Shown one piece after another: positions 52,753-61,799 of a stretch of DNA of 64,000 bases; position 1 is the stretch's first letter; each line of letters opens with the position of its first letter. Made by a program: the position numbers and the translations under genes. Below the pieces are notes generated by a model. It was not told the DNA's origin. It did not search any database and worked only from the letters and a program-made list of their open reading frames with translations. The stretch is taken from assembly GCF_900113225.1 (NCBI RefSeq), contig NZ_FOZE01000003.1, positions 1 to 64,000 on the forward strand. The letters run 5' to 3'. Origin of the DNA: Mitsuaria sp. PDC51. Lineage in GTDB: Bacteria > Pseudomonadota > Gammaproteobacteria > Burkholderiales > Burkholderiaceae_C.

Positions 52753-53256
52753 CTATTGCGCCGTTGGCGCCAGCTGCTTCGCCGTTGGCCAGCGATCCCA
52801 TCGTCCGGTCGGCTCGGACCCTGAAGCGGCACTGCCTGCCGCACTTCCCTTGGCGAACAGCCTGACCAGCGGAAGGCCCCTGAAGTGCGCATCGCAGGTG
52901 AGAACTTCCGCGCCAAGCCGCAGCGCAGTGGCGTAGATGACCGCATCCGCAGTGGCGAGCTTGTGTTGCACATTGGCCTGCGCCGCGAGCGCTGCGGTTT
53001 CGGAATCGAGCAGCTCGACTTGGCAGTCCTCCAGCGACTGTTCCAGCCGCTCCCGTTCTGCTTCGGTCAGTTCGCGCAGGGCCCATTTGGAGAGCTCCAG
53101 CTGCACGATTGTTGGAACGATGCAGTGAGCCTTGGCCGGGAGCACAGCGGCAATTCGCTGCCCCAGGGCGGTCTGGGAGAAGCACTCGATCCAGACCGAT
53201 GTATCGACCACGATCGGACTGCATGTGCCCTCGGGATGGGCGCTAGTAGCGGTCAT
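52753..53256 (-). CDS. vapC: VapC-type PIN-domain toxin
   Basis: A 167-residue PIN protein. Acidic residues are Asp18 (IVVDTSVWIEC), Glu54 (VQLELSKWAL), Asp104 (ATADAVIYATALRL) and Asp122 (CDAHFRGLPLV). The last 30 residues are Gly/Ser/Ala-rich and extend beyond the usual domain. The AbrB antitoxin gene overlaps the start by 14 bases, completing a VapBC module. The toxin would cleave RNA when free; the antitoxin neutralises it and autoregulates. Confidence 0.9.
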   Translation of the reverse strand: MTATSAHPEGTCSPIVVDTSVWIECFSQTALGQRIAAVLPAKAHCIVPTIVQLELSKWALRELTEAERERLEQSLEDCQVELLDSETAALAAQANVQHKLATADAVIYATALRLGAEVLTCDAHFRGLPLVRLFAKGSAAGSAASGSEPTGRWDRWPTAKQLAPTAQ

Positions 53257-53458
53257 TGCGATCACGGTATCCCTCCGTGTTGGCGCCCTTTGCAATCCCG
53301 AAGAGTTCCTGCGGCGTGACGTGTGGGCAAATGAAGATGCCGTTGCCTCGGCGGATGAACATCAGCTTCTGCCCCGACTTCCATTTCAAGGAGTCTCGAA
53401 GCTCTTTGGGCAGCTCGATGCGGTGGCGAGGAGAAAGTTCTCCGGTGGGTGCGGGCAT
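53243..53458 (-). CDS. vapB: VapB-type antitoxin (AbrB/SpoVT fold)
   Basis: A 71-residue protein. The AbrB-type swapped-hairpin domain reads LSPRHRIELPKELRDSLKWK and QKLMFIRRGNGIFICPHV; the C-terminus (TPQELFGIAKGANTEGYRDR) should bind the PIN toxin. Longer frames upstream lack similarity. It leads the operon and overlaps vapC by 14 bases. Confidence 0.88.
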   Translation of the reverse strand: MPAPTGELSPRHRIELPKELRDSLKWKSGQKLMFIRRGNGIFICPHVTPQELFGIAKGANTEGYRDRNDRY

Positions 53459-53710
53459 GTGTCCTCCATGGCGATCAGTGAAGCGGGAAGCCGCCGATTC
53501 TTCGCTCCCGGGCCTCTGAGGACTACGACCTTGACGAGTGGTGGCCACGCCGTGACTACCGAAGGTCGAGGTGCTGTCGACGTTGATGAGCAGTTGACGT
53601 TCGCCATCGCCATGAACCCATGGAGCGCCGGCCGTTGCTGACACGCGGTGACAGGGCGTCTCCCCAGAATCGCACGATCACTTCGACGCCCACGACCCAG
53701 GAGGTCCACC

Positions 53711-54487
53711 ATGTCCGACGCCCATCCCGTCTTCGAGTTGCGCCAGTACAAGATCGTCAAGGGCGAGCGCGACCGCTTCATGCGGCTGTTCGACGAGGCG
53801 TTCGTCGACTCGCAGGAAGCGGTCGGGATGCGGCTGTACGGCCAGTTCGCCGACCTCGACGACCCCGGCCGCTTCGTCTGGATCCGCGGCTTCGACGACA
53901 TGGCGGCGCGCGAGCGGGCGCTCCACGCGTTCTATTCCGGCCCGGTCTGGCAGGCTCGCCGCGACGAGGCCAACCCGCTGCTCGACGACAACGACAACGT
54001 CCTGCTGCTGCGGCCGACGCCAGGCGGGGCGGTGCCGGCGCGCATCGATGTGGCACGTGACGCGGGCCGAGCGGGCAGGGCGGGCAGGGCGGGCGGCGCG
54101 CTCGGCGCGGGCCGCGACGGCGGCACCGGACTCGTGCTGCTCCACCTGTGCTACCTCTGGAAGGATCCCGCCGATCCGGAGGACGGTTTCGCCCGCTTCT
54201 TCGAGCACGAGGTCGCGCCGGTGATCGAGGCCGCGGGACTGCCGGTGATCGGCAGCTTCATCCCGGAGCGCTCGCCCAACAACTTCCCGCGACTGCCGGT
54301 GCGCGAGGGCGAGAAGGTCTTCGTCTGGATGACGCGTGCCGCCGATGCCGACGACTGGGCCCTGCGCTGGAGCGCGTGCCGGCATGCGCCGGCCTGGCGC
54401 GCGCTCGCACCGCGCTGGCTGGACGCGCAGGAACGGGCACCGCAGATCCTACGCCTGCGACCGAGCGTCGGCTCGGCCCTGCGCTGA
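53711..54487 (+). CDS. NIPSNAP family protein
   Basis: A 258-residue protein with two ferredoxin-like NIPSNAP domains: the first begins FELRQYKIVKGERDRFMRLF and contains FVWIRGFDDMAARERALHAF; the second begins LVLLHLCYLWKDPADPEDGF. A Gly/Ala/Arg linker made of repeats (about residues 118-140) joins them. The family is poorly understood, with members linked to vesicle or redox functions and to small-molecule enzymes. Start ATG at 53711 follows AGGAGGTCCACC, a strong ribosome site. No operon partner is clear. Confidence 0.85.
   Translation: MSDAHPVFELRQYKIVKGERDRFMRLFDEAFVDSQEAVGMRLYGQFADLDDPGRFVWIRGFDDMAARERALHAFYSGPVWQARRDEANPLLDDNDNVLLLRPTPGGAVPARIDVARDAGRAGRAGRAGGALGAGRDGGTGLVLLHLCYLWKDPADPEDGFARFFEHEVAPVIEAAGLPVIGSFIPERSPNNFPRLPVREGEKVFVWMTRAADADDWALRWSACRHAPAWRALAPRWLDAQERAPQILRLRPSVGSALR
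54062..54097. repeat. 9-bp tandem repeats in the NIPSNAP linker
   Basis: GCGGGCAGG is repeated twice (54071-54088) between degenerate copies, encoding GRA units. The frame would be kept on copy-number change. Confidence 0.7.
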
Positions 54488-54559
54488 GCCGGGTCGACGC
54501 GCCGCGGCGCGCCCGCTTGGCTATGCTGCCCGCCATTGCCTCGATTTCCGGATCTCCCC

Positions 54560-54787
54560 ATGCGCAGCGCCCTGTCCATCCTGGCCGTCGTGATCGTGCT
54601 CAGCATCATCATGCTCACCGCGAAGAAGCAGATGGAAACCATGAAGACCCGCCCGCCCGCGGCGTCCGCCGCCTCCTCGGGCGCGGCCGCGCCGTCGGAC
54701 CTGCCTCAGCCCGAGGCCGTCGGCCGCCAGGTGCAGGACCTGATGAAGCAGGGCGAGCAGCGCGCCTCGGAGGCTGACGCGCGATGA
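54560..54787 (+). CDS. Small single-helix membrane protein
   Basis: A 75-residue protein with an N-terminal membrane helix (ALSILAVVIVLSIIMLTA) and a cytoplasmic or periplasmic tail rich in Ala/Pro/Ser ending in a charged helix (EAVGRQVQDLMKQGEQRASE). No family is recognised. It ends in an ATGA overlap with thpR, so both are translated together. Confidence 0.75.
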   Translation: MRSALSILAVVIVLSIIMLTAKKQMETMKTRPPAASAASSGAAAPSDLPQPEAVGRQVQDLMKQGEQRASEADAR

Positions 54788-55335
54788 CCGTGCATGCGCT
54801 CTTCTTCTGCCTGCGGCCCGATCCGGCCACCGCGGTGAGGCTGAGCGCCGTGTCGGGCGACATCGCTCGACGCTTCGGGCTGCGCGTTCGACCGCCCCGC
54901 ACCGAGCGCCTGCATTTGACGCTCCATCACCTCGGCTGGTATGACGACACGACCGACCAGGCCGAAACGATGGCCGAAGTCCGGCAACTCGCTGAGGACG
55001 CCGCCGCGGCGCTGCGGCACGGGCCGGTCCGGGTCGACTTCGACCAGTTGCTGAGCTTCACCCGCAAACCGCGCAACCTGCCGCTGGTGCTCAGCGGCGG
55101 CGTTTGCCTGGACGGCGCGCGCGCGATGCGGGCCGCGCTCGGCGACCGGCTCCATGCGGTGGGCCTGCGGACCGATCCGCGCTTCACGCCGCATCTCACG
55201 CTCTTCTACGACGATGTCGCCGTCCAGCCGCAGCCCTTCATCGTGCCCGGCTGGACCGCCTCCGAGTTCCTGCTGCTGGACAGCCTGCAGGGACAGTCCA
55301 CGCACGTGGACCTGGCCCGCTGGCCGCTGGACTGA
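54784..55335 (+). CDS. thpR: RNA 2',3'-cyclic phosphodiesterase
   Basis: A 183-residue LigT/ThpR-type 2H phosphoesterase. Its two HxTx motifs are HLTLHHLG (His44-Leu47) and HLTLFYDD (about 139-142), with the conserved RxxK-like segment SFTRKPRNLPLV between. Family members hydrolyse 2',3'-cyclic phosphates or ligate tRNA halves. It is coupled by ATGA to the small membrane protein gene. Confidence 0.92.
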   Translation: MTVHALFFCLRPDPATAVRLSAVSGDIARRFGLRVRPPRTERLHLTLHHLGWYDDTTDQAETMAEVRQLAEDAAAALRHGPVRVDFDQLLSFTRKPRNLPLVLSGGVCLDGARAMRAALGDRLHAVGLRTDPRFTPHLTLFYDDVAVQPQPFIVPGWTASEFLLLDSLQGQSTHVDLARWPLD

Positions 55336-55401
55336 GCCCGAACCGGGCGTCAGCGGGCCTCGTCGATCGACGGCTCAACCCGCCCGTGGAGCTCGCCCCG
55401 C

Positions 55402-56601
55402 TCAGGCCGGGTCGACGATCTCCCGCGCCAGCGCGCGCAGGCTCAGCGGGGCAGAACCTTCCGCATGATTGGAGATCGTCACGTAGCAGGGCTGGCCGGC
55501 CTCGGCGGTGGCGCGCACGACTTTCGCCAGCACGGCTCGGGTCTCCGGATCGGGATCCATGACCTCGGCGTACTCGCCGTATTTCTTCTCGGCGTCCTCG
55601 TAGCCGAACGGGCCATGGACGCGGTGCAGGTTCCACCGGCAGACCAGCGGCCCGGGCCACATCGCGCGCAGCAGCGGCAACTGGTCCTGGATCGGGGGCA
55701 GCTTCGGATGCAGCCCGAGGCAGTAGCGCGCGCCGGTGTCCTTGAGCACGGCGACGAAGTCCGGCGTGAGCCATTCCGGATCGCGGACCTCCACCGCCAC
55801 CACCGCCTCCGGCGCCACGTCGCGCAGCGAGGGCAGGGCGGCCAGCATCGCGTGCAGCCGGTCGAGCTGTTCCGGCATGCGGCCCAGCATGGCCAGGGGC
55901 AGCGGGCTGAGCTGGAACACCAGCGCGCCGATGCGCGCGCCCAGCCCTTGCAGCGCGGGTTCGAGGAATTCCTGGACCGCCAGCCGCGGATCGAGGAAGG
56001 CTGTGTTGGCCTGGCGGCCGCGGCCGTCCTCGGTCCGCACCTGCGCGTCGGTCACCACGCTCGGCGCCTTGACCGTGAAGCGGAAGTCCTCGGGCACCTG
56101 CTGCGCGTAGCGCTCGTACTGGCTGGCCGTCAGCGATTGGTAGAACCCGCGGTCGATGCTGACCGCGCGGTGCAGCGGCTGCTGCGCATAGGCGCTCAGG
56201 CCGTTGCGCGACAGGGTGGATTCGCCATGCCGGCCGGCCCAGACGATGCCCTGCCAGCCCGGATAGCTCCACGACGAGGTGCCCAGCCGGATCCGCGGCG
56301 ACAGCGCGGCGGCGAGGGCAGCCTGCGATTCGTCCACCGGCTGCGGCTGGACGCCGGCGCGGCGGCGTTTCGGCGCGCCGTCGGTGGCGGGCGAGGGCGT
56401 GCCTGCGGTGGTCGCGCCGCTGGTGTCGTCCGGATCGTCCGCATCGCCGGGATCGCCCGCGTCGTCGCGGTCGGTGCGGTCGGTGCGGTCGGCGCCGCGC
56501 GCCTGCCGCCCGGTCGTCGCGGGCCGCGCGTCGGGGGCGGGCGCTGGCGCCAGCAGCTCGCCGAAGAGATCGTCCTGATGGCCGGGGAACTCCTGTTGCA
56601 T
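55402..56601 (-). CDS. DUF72 domain protein with disordered N-terminus
   Basis: A 399-residue protein. Residues 1-80 are low complexity with DRTD repeats; from about residue 100 the DUF72 TIM-barrel-like domain begins (RIRLGTSSWSYPGWQGIVWA), with EVRDPEWLTPDFVAVLKDTG, RWNLHRVHGPFGYEDAEKKY and CYVTISNHAEGSAP. Family function is unclear; YecE-like proteins. The repeat-rich N-terminal part is unusual for the family. It is divergent from tadA. Confidence 0.85.
   Translation of the reverse strand: MQQEFPGHQDDLFGELLAPAPAPDARPATTGRQARGADRTDRTDRDDAGDPGDADDPDDTSGATTAGTPSPATDGAPKRRRAGVQPQPVDESQAALAAALSPRIRLGTSSWSYPGWQGIVWAGRHGESTLSRNGLSAYAQQPLHRAVSIDRGFYQSLTASQYERYAQQVPEDFRFTVKAPSVVTDAQVRTEDGRGRQANTAFLDPRLAVQEFLEPALQGLGARIGALVFQLSPLPLAMLGRMPEQLDRLHAMLAALPSLRDVAPEAVVAVEVRDPEWLTPDFVAVLKDTGARYCLGLHPKLPPIQDQLPLLRAMWPGPLVCRWNLHRVHGPFGYEDAEKKYGEYAEVMDPDPETRAVLAKVVRATAEAGQPCYVTISNHAEGSAPLSLRALAREIVDPA
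56467..56493. repeat. 9-bp tandem repeats in the DUF72 gene
   Basis: GCGGTCGGT occurs in about three units (last one degenerate), encoding DRT repeats in the disordered N-terminus. Confidence 0.75.
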
Positions 56602-56649
56602 GGGCCGGCAGCATAGCGGGCACGGCTACACTGCCGCGCGAGCTTCGCC

Positions 56650-57321
56650 ATGTCCATCGAGCCTTCCTCCCTCCTCCCCGCCGACGAGTACGCGATGCGG
56701 CTCGCCCTCGACCAGGCGCAGAACGCCTGGCTGGTGGGCGAGGTGCCCGTGGGCGCCGTCATCATGCGCGCCGGCCAGGTGATCGCGACCGGCTACAACC
56801 GCCCGATCACCACCCACGACCCGACCGCGCACGCCGAGATCGTCGCGCTGCGCCACGCCGCGCAGCTGCTGGGCAACTACCGGCTGCCCGAGTGCGAGCT
56901 CTACGTGACGCTCGAGCCCTGCGCGATGTGCGCGATGGCAATGATGCATGCGCGGCTCAAGCGCGTGGTCTTCGCCGCGCCGGATCCCAAGACCGGCGTG
57001 GCCGGCTCGGTGCTGGACCTGTTCGGGCAGAAGCAGCTCAACCACCACACCGCGCTGCAGGGCGGTGTGCTGGCCGAGGCCTCCGCCAAGCTGCTGCGCG
57101 AGTTCTTCGCCGAGCGCCGCGAAGCCGCGCGCCAGCTGCGCGAGACGCGTCGCCAGGCGGCCGCCGAGCGGGCCATCGAGGCCGGCGCCGCCGTGGATGC
57201 CGACGGCCTGCCCGCCTTGACCGCGCTGCCCGAGGTGCAGGAGTTCCCGGTGATCCCGGTCGGCGACGCGCAGTACCTTTCCCCGAATTCCGATCCTCCG
57301 CAGGACGACCCGCAGCGATGA
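56650..57321 (+). CDS. tadA: tRNA-specific adenosine deaminase
   Basis: A 223-residue enzyme that deaminates A34 to inosine in tRNA-Arg(ACG). The cytidine-deaminase fold has zinc motif HAEIVAL (His61, Glu63) and LEPCAMCAMAMMHARL, plus VFAAPDPKTGVAGSVLDLF. The C-terminal extension (about 160-223, REAARQLRETRRQAAAERAI) exceeds the 150-170 residues of common TadA. Its stop overlaps the LD-carboxypeptidase start as ATGA. Confidence 0.93.
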   Translation: MSIEPSSLLPADEYAMRLALDQAQNAWLVGEVPVGAVIMRAGQVIATGYNRPITTHDPTAHAEIVALRHAAQLLGNYRLPECELYVTLEPCAMCAMAMMHARLKRVVFAAPDPKTGVAGSVLDLFGQKQLNHHTALQGGVLAEASAKLLREFFAERREAARQLRETRRQAAAERAIEAGAAVDADGLPALTALPEVQEFPVIPVGDAQYLSPNSDPPQDDPQR

Positions 57322-58298
57322 GCTCCCTGATCCTCTACACCCCCTCCGGCGTCCTGGCGCAGGCGCAGTCGCTCAAGCGCGCGGCCAAGCGGCTGGCGGC
57401 GCTCGGCTTCGACGTGAGCCTCGACGAGGCCGCGCTGGCGAAGCACCAGCGCTTCGCCGGCGACGACGACACGCGGCTGGCCGCGCTGCACCGCGTCGCC
57501 GAGGCGGCGCCGTCGGTGGCGCTGGCCACCCGCGGCGGCTACGGCCTGACGCGGCTGCTCGACCGCATCGACTGGGCGCTGATGGCGCGCAGCGTGGAGC
57601 GTGGCACCCGCTGGGTCGGCCTCAGCGACGTCACCGCGCTGCAGCTGGCGCTGCTGGCCCACACCAAGCAGACGAGCTGGGCCGGTCCGATCGCCTGCGA
57701 CGACTTCGGCCGCGCCGAAAGCGACGGCGGCGTCGACGAGATCACCCGCGACTGCTTCCTCGAGGCGATGGACGGTTCGCTCGAGGCCATCGGCTTCCGC
57801 ACCGAGGCGGGCCTGGACGGCGTCGAGGCGCGCGGCACGCTGTGGGGGGGGAACCTGGCGGTGCTGTGCTCGCTGCTGGGCACGCCGCACTTCCCGAAAA
57901 TCAAGGGCGGCATCCTCTTCCTGGAGGACGTCAACGAGCATCCCTACCGCGTCGAGCGCATGCTGCTGCAACTCTGGCAGGCGGGCGTGCTGGACGCGCA
58001 GAAGGCGGTGATCCTGGGCAGTTTCAGCGGCTGGAAGAAGTCGCCGCTGGATCGCGGCTACTCGATGAAGAGCTGCGTGCAGGCGCTGCGCGAGCGCGTC
58101 AGGGTGCCTGTCCTCACCGGGCTGCCCTTCGGCCATGTGCCGACCAAGGTGTGCCTGCCCGTGGGCGCGAAGGCCGAGATGATGGTCGAGGGCCGCGACG
58201 TGATCGTGGCCTGGGGCCATGTCGGCCACGGACACGATCATCACGAGCCGCACGATCACCCCGGCCACGATCACGACCACCCCGGTCACGACCACTGA
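57318..58298 (+). CDS. ldcA: LD-carboxypeptidase with His-rich C-terminal tail
   Basis: A 326-residue serine peptidase of the LdcA family, which trims the terminal D-Ala from muropeptide tetrapeptides in murein recycling. Catalytic Ser103 lies in WVGLSDVTALQLALL; substrate segments RGGYGLTRLLDRIDW and GGNLAVLCSLLGTPHFPKIK are intact. The protein ends with about 24 residues of GHDHHEPHDHPGHDHDHPG type, a metal-binding tail not found in standard LdcA. It is coupled to tadA by ATGA. The tail could bind Ni, Zn or Cu; function unknown. Confidence 0.9.
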   Translation: MSSLILYTPSGVLAQAQSLKRAAKRLAALGFDVSLDEAALAKHQRFAGDDDTRLAALHRVAEAAPSVALATRGGYGLTRLLDRIDWALMARSVERGTRWVGLSDVTALQLALLAHTKQTSWAGPIACDDFGRAESDGGVDEITRDCFLEAMDGSLEAIGFRTEAGLDGVEARGTLWGGNLAVLCSLLGTPHFPKIKGGILFLEDVNEHPYRVERMLLQLWQAGVLDAQKAVILGSFSGWKKSPLDRGYSMKSCVQALRERVRVPVLTGLPFGHVPTKVCLPVGAKAEMMVEGRDVIVAWGHVGHGHDHHEPHDHPGHDHDHPGHDH

Positions 58299-58395
58299 CC
58301 GACGTCACGGGCGCCGCGCGAGCGGGGCCGCTATGATCCGCCCCGGCAGCGGCCGGCCTCCACGAGGGGCGCGGCCTTGGCAACAATCTGGCAAT

Positions 58396-58426
58396 GCCGC
58401 ATCCCCAGGATGCGGCGTTTGCTTTT
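58396..58426 (+). terminator. Terminator-like hairpin just before the ABC binding-protein gene
   Basis: GCCGCATCC and GGATGCGGC form a perfect 9-bp stem with a 3-base loop, followed by GTTTGCTTTT. It ends ldcA transcripts or acts as an attenuator, since it lies only 13 bases before the ATG at 58440. Confidence 0.8.
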
Positions 58427-58439
58427 GGGAAGGATGACG

Positions 58440-60782
58440 ATGTCGTCGGGGCTGTGGAACGCGTCGCTGCACGCGGCTGAGGGCTGGCGTGCGGCGTGGG
58501 CCCGGTTCGTGGCGATCCGCCGCCTGGGCGGCGCGGGGGCGATGGCGGCGGCGGTGTGTGCCGCGTCGCTGCTGGCCGCCTGCAACAACAGCCCCTATCC
58601 GGCCGGCGCGGCCAAGGACAACACGCTCTACCTGTCCTTCGACGAGCGCTCGCCGCGCTACCTGGATCCGACCGCGTCCTACACCGCGCCCGAGTCGGTC
58701 TACACCTACCAGATCACCGAGCCGCTCTACGGCTACCACTACCTGAAGCGGCCCTACACGCTGATCCCGCGCGTCGCGGCGGCGGTGGTCAAGCCGTACT
58801 ACCTGGATGCACAGGGCCGGCGCCTGCCCGAGGACGCGCCCGCCGACCAGATCGCGCAGAGCGTCTACGACGTGCCCATCCGGCCCGGTGTCCTGTACGC
58901 GCCCAGCCCCGCATTCGCCAAGGACGAGCAGGGCCACTACCGCTACCACCACCTCACGGCGAAAGAGCTCGGCGACAAGCGCTCGCCCTGGCAGTTCGAG
59001 CACCAGGGCACGCGGGAGCTCGAGGCCGCGGACTTCGTCTACGCGCTCAAGCGCCACGCGACCACCCGCATCGAGGCGCCGATCTTCGGCCTGTTCTCCG
59101 AGCACGTGCTCGGCCTGAAGGCCTACGGCGCGCTGATCCGCGAGGAGAACGCGAAGCTGCTCAAGGGCCTGCCGGAGAGCACGCCCGACAAGCCCTTCCT
59201 GGACTTCCGCAAGTGGCCGCTGGAAGGCGCCGAGGCGGTGGACAAGCACCTGCTGCGCGTGCGCATCAAGGGCAAGTACCCGCAGTGGTCCTACTGGATG
59301 TCGACGACCTTCATGGCGCCGATCCCGTGGGAGGCGGACCTGTTCTACGCCCAGCCCGGCATGGCCGAGCACGGCCTGTCCTGGAACCAGTGGCCGGTGG
59401 GCACCGGGCCTTACATGATGACGACCTACGAGCAGGATCGCCGTCATGTGATGTCGCGCAATCCGAACTACCGCAAGGACGATCTCTACCCCTGCGAGGG
59501 CATGCCCGACGACGGTCCCGCGGGGCGCCTGGCCGATTGCGGCAAGCCCATGCCCTTCATCGACAAGATCGTCGCCACGCTGATCAAGGAGCGGGTGCCG
59601 CGCAAGGAGATGTTCAAGCAGGGCTACCTGGACCTCCCCGACCTGGAACGCGGCGACTGGGGCGTCGAGTTCTACGCTGATGCCAGCGACTCCGCCGAGA
59701 CCGACGCCTTCTTCCGCCAGCGCGGCTTCGCCTTCCCGCGCTCGACCGATCCCAACAACTGGTACCTGGGCTTCAACATGCTCGATCCGGTGATCGGCAA
59801 GGGCAGGACGCCGGAGGAAGAGGAGCGGCACCGCAAGCTGCGCCAGGCCTTGTCCATCGCGATCGACTGGGAGGAGGGCTACGGCCGCATCTTCAAGAAC
59901 CGCGGCGGCGTGACGGCCTACGGACCGGTGCCGCCGGGCGTGTTCGGTTCGCGCGAGGCGCAGTCGGGCTTCTTCAATCCGGTCACGCACCGGCTGGTCA
60001 ATGGCAAGGTCGAGCGCCGTCCGCTCGAGGACGCGAAGCAGCTGCTGGCCGAGGCCGGCTACCCCGATGGCCGCGACGCGAAGACCGGCCAGCCGCTGGT
60101 GCTCAACTACGACTTCATGCGCACCGTCACGCCCGAGGTGAAGGCCGAGAACGACTGGCTGGTGAAGCAGTTCGCCAAGCTGGGCATCCAGCTCGACGTG
60201 CGCGCCACCGACTACAACCAGTTCCAGGAGAAGGTCCGCCAGGGCAAGCACCAGGTCTTCTGGTGGGGCTGGTTCGCCGACTACCCGGACGCGGAGAACT
60301 TCCTGTTCCTGCTCTACGGCCCCAACAGCAAGTCGCTGCATGAGGGCGAGAACTCCGGCAACTACGAGAACGCCGAGTTCGACCGTCTCTTCAAGCAGGT
60401 GCAGGTGCTCGACGACGGCCCGCAGAAGCAGCAGGTGATCGACCGCATGGTGCAGATCGCCCAGCAGGACGCGGCCTGGGCCTTCGGCTACTGGGCCTGG
60501 ACCGGGCAGGCGTATCAGAGCTGGGTCCACAACGGCAAACCCAGCATCGTGATCCGCGATCCGGTGCGCTACTACCGCATCGATCCGCAACAGCGCGCCC
60601 AGCGCCAGAGTGAATGGAACCGGCCGGTCTGGTGGCCGCTGCTGGTGCTGGTGGTGGGCTTCGCCGCCATCGTCTGGATGACGCGCCGCAGCTTCCGCAA
60701 GCGCGAAACCGCGACCGCGCGCGGCACCGCCGCGCCGCTGGCCGCCAACGACGCCCTGAGCGCCCCCCGGGGAGCCGACTGA
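58440..60782 (+). CDS. Peptide-type ABC transporter solute-binding lipoprotein with C-terminal membrane helix
   Basis: A 780-residue family 5 solute-binding protein. A lipobox SLLAAC gives lipid-modified Cys48, followed by the typical core (LYLSFDERSPRYLDPTASYT, ITEPLYGYHYL, FVYALKRHATTR, PVGTGPYMMTTYEQDR, FWWGWFADYPDAENFLFLLY). Residues 731-747 (WWPLLVLVVGFAAIVWM) form a C-terminal membrane helix followed by a basic/Ala tail, unusual for binding proteins. ATG 58440 was chosen with GGGAAGG 6 bases upstream; an ATG two codons earlier is possible. The stop overlaps the permease start. Confidence 0.88.
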   Translation: MSSGLWNASLHAAEGWRAAWARFVAIRRLGGAGAMAAAVCAASLLAACNNSPYPAGAAKDNTLYLSFDERSPRYLDPTASYTAPESVYTYQITEPLYGYHYLKRPYTLIPRVAAAVVKPYYLDAQGRRLPEDAPADQIAQSVYDVPIRPGVLYAPSPAFAKDEQGHYRYHHLTAKELGDKRSPWQFEHQGTRELEAADFVYALKRHATTRIEAPIFGLFSEHVLGLKAYGALIREENAKLLKGLPESTPDKPFLDFRKWPLEGAEAVDKHLLRVRIKGKYPQWSYWMSTTFMAPIPWEADLFYAQPGMAEHGLSWNQWPVGTGPYMMTTYEQDRRHVMSRNPNYRKDDLYPCEGMPDDGPAGRLADCGKPMPFIDKIVATLIKERVPRKEMFKQGYLDLPDLERGDWGVEFYADASDSAETDAFFRQRGFAFPRSTDPNNWYLGFNMLDPVIGKGRTPEEEERHRKLRQALSIAIDWEEGYGRIFKNRGGVTAYGPVPPGVFGSREAQSGFFNPVTHRLVNGKVERRPLEDAKQLLAEAGYPDGRDAKTGQPLVLNYDFMRTVTPEVKAENDWLVKQFAKLGIQLDVRATDYNQFQEKVRQGKHQVFWWGWFADYPDAENFLFLLYGPNSKSLHEGENSGNYENAEFDRLFKQVQVLDDGPQKQQVIDRMVQIAQQDAAWAFGYWAWTGQAYQSWVHNGKPSIVIRDPVRYYRIDPQQRAQRQSEWNRPVWWPLLVLVVGFAAIVWMTRRSFRKRETATARGTAAPLAANDALSAPRGAD

Positions 60783-61765
60783 TGTTCAAGTACCTGACTC
60801 GTCGCCTGGCCTACGGGCTGGCCATCCTGGTCGGCGTCAACCTGCTGACCTTCTTCCTGTTCTTCACCGTCAACACGCCGGACGACATGGCGCGGCTGAA
60901 CATCGGCGGCAAGCGCGTCTCGCAGGAACAGATCGACAAGTGGAAGGCCGAGCGCGGCTACGACAAGCCGCTGTACTGGGACGCCTCGCGCAGCGGCACC
61001 GCGCAGCTGACCCACACGGTGTTCTGGGAGCGCTCGGTCTCGCTGATGCTGCTGGAGTTCGGCCGCTCCGATGCGCGCCAGGCCGTCGACATCGGCCATG
61101 AGATCAAGACCCGCATGGGCGTGAGCCTGCAGCTGGCGGTGCCGATCTTCGTGCTGCAGCTGATCGTGAGCGTGGCCTTCGCGCTGCTGCTGACCTTCTT
61201 CCGCAACTCGCGCATCGACTTCTGGGGCGTCGTGCTGTGCGTGCTGATGCTGTCGATCTCCAGCCTCTTCTACATCATCGTCGGGCAGTTCTTCTTCTCG
61301 CGGGTGCTGCGCCTGGTGCCGATCAACGGCTACGAACCGGGCCTGGACGCGCTCAAGTTCCTGGCGCTGCCGATCGCGCTGTCGCTGCTGTCGCGGCTGG
61401 GCGGCGAGGCCCGTCTGTACCGCGCGATGCTGCTCGAGGAGGTCGGCAAGGACTATGTCCGCACCGCCCGCGCCAAGGGCCTGTCCGAGCCTGTGGTGCT
61501 GATGCGCCATGTGCTGCGCAATGCGCTGATCCCGATCATCACCAGCGCCGGCGCCTATCTGCCTTACGTCTTCCTGGGCAGCCTGGTGTTCGAGAGCTTC
61601 TTCGGCATCCCGGGCCTGGGCGCCTTCGTCATCGACGCGATCACGGGCCAGGACTTCGCCATCGTGCGCACCATGGTGTTCCTCGGCGCGGTGCTCTACA
61701 TCGCGAGCAACGCGCTGATCGACGTGGTCTACACCTGGGTCGACCCGCGCGTGCGGCTGACCTGA
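60782..61765 (+). CDS. ABC transporter permease (Opp/Dpp-type, first permease)
   Basis: A 327-residue inner-membrane protein with six helices. N-terminal MFKYLTRRLAYGLAILVGVN and TFFLFFTVNTPDDM fit the OppB/DppB/YejB group; the EAA-type loop is EEVGKDYVRTARAKGLSEPV. A periplasmic loop (about 32-115) follows helix 1. The start shares TGATG with the preceding gene, indicating coupling. It pairs with the second permease 34 bp downstream. Confidence 0.92.
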   Translation: MFKYLTRRLAYGLAILVGVNLLTFFLFFTVNTPDDMARLNIGGKRVSQEQIDKWKAERGYDKPLYWDASRSGTAQLTHTVFWERSVSLMLLEFGRSDARQAVDIGHEIKTRMGVSLQLAVPIFVLQLIVSVAFALLLTFFRNSRIDFWGVVLCVLMLSISSLFYIIVGQFFFSRVLRLVPINGYEPGLDALKFLALPIALSLLSRLGGEARLYRAMLLEEVGKDYVRTARAKGLSEPVVLMRHVLRNALIPIITSAGAYLPYVFLGSLVFESFFGIPGLGAFVIDAITGQDFAIVRTMVFLGAVLYIASNALIDVVYTWVDPRVRLT

Positions 61766-61799
61766 CGCGGCCTCGCGCCGATCCGACAAGAGATTCGAC

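Noticed and set aside
58305..60590. 761-residue minus-strand open frame
   Set aside because: Antisense to the binding-protein gene, no domain signature.
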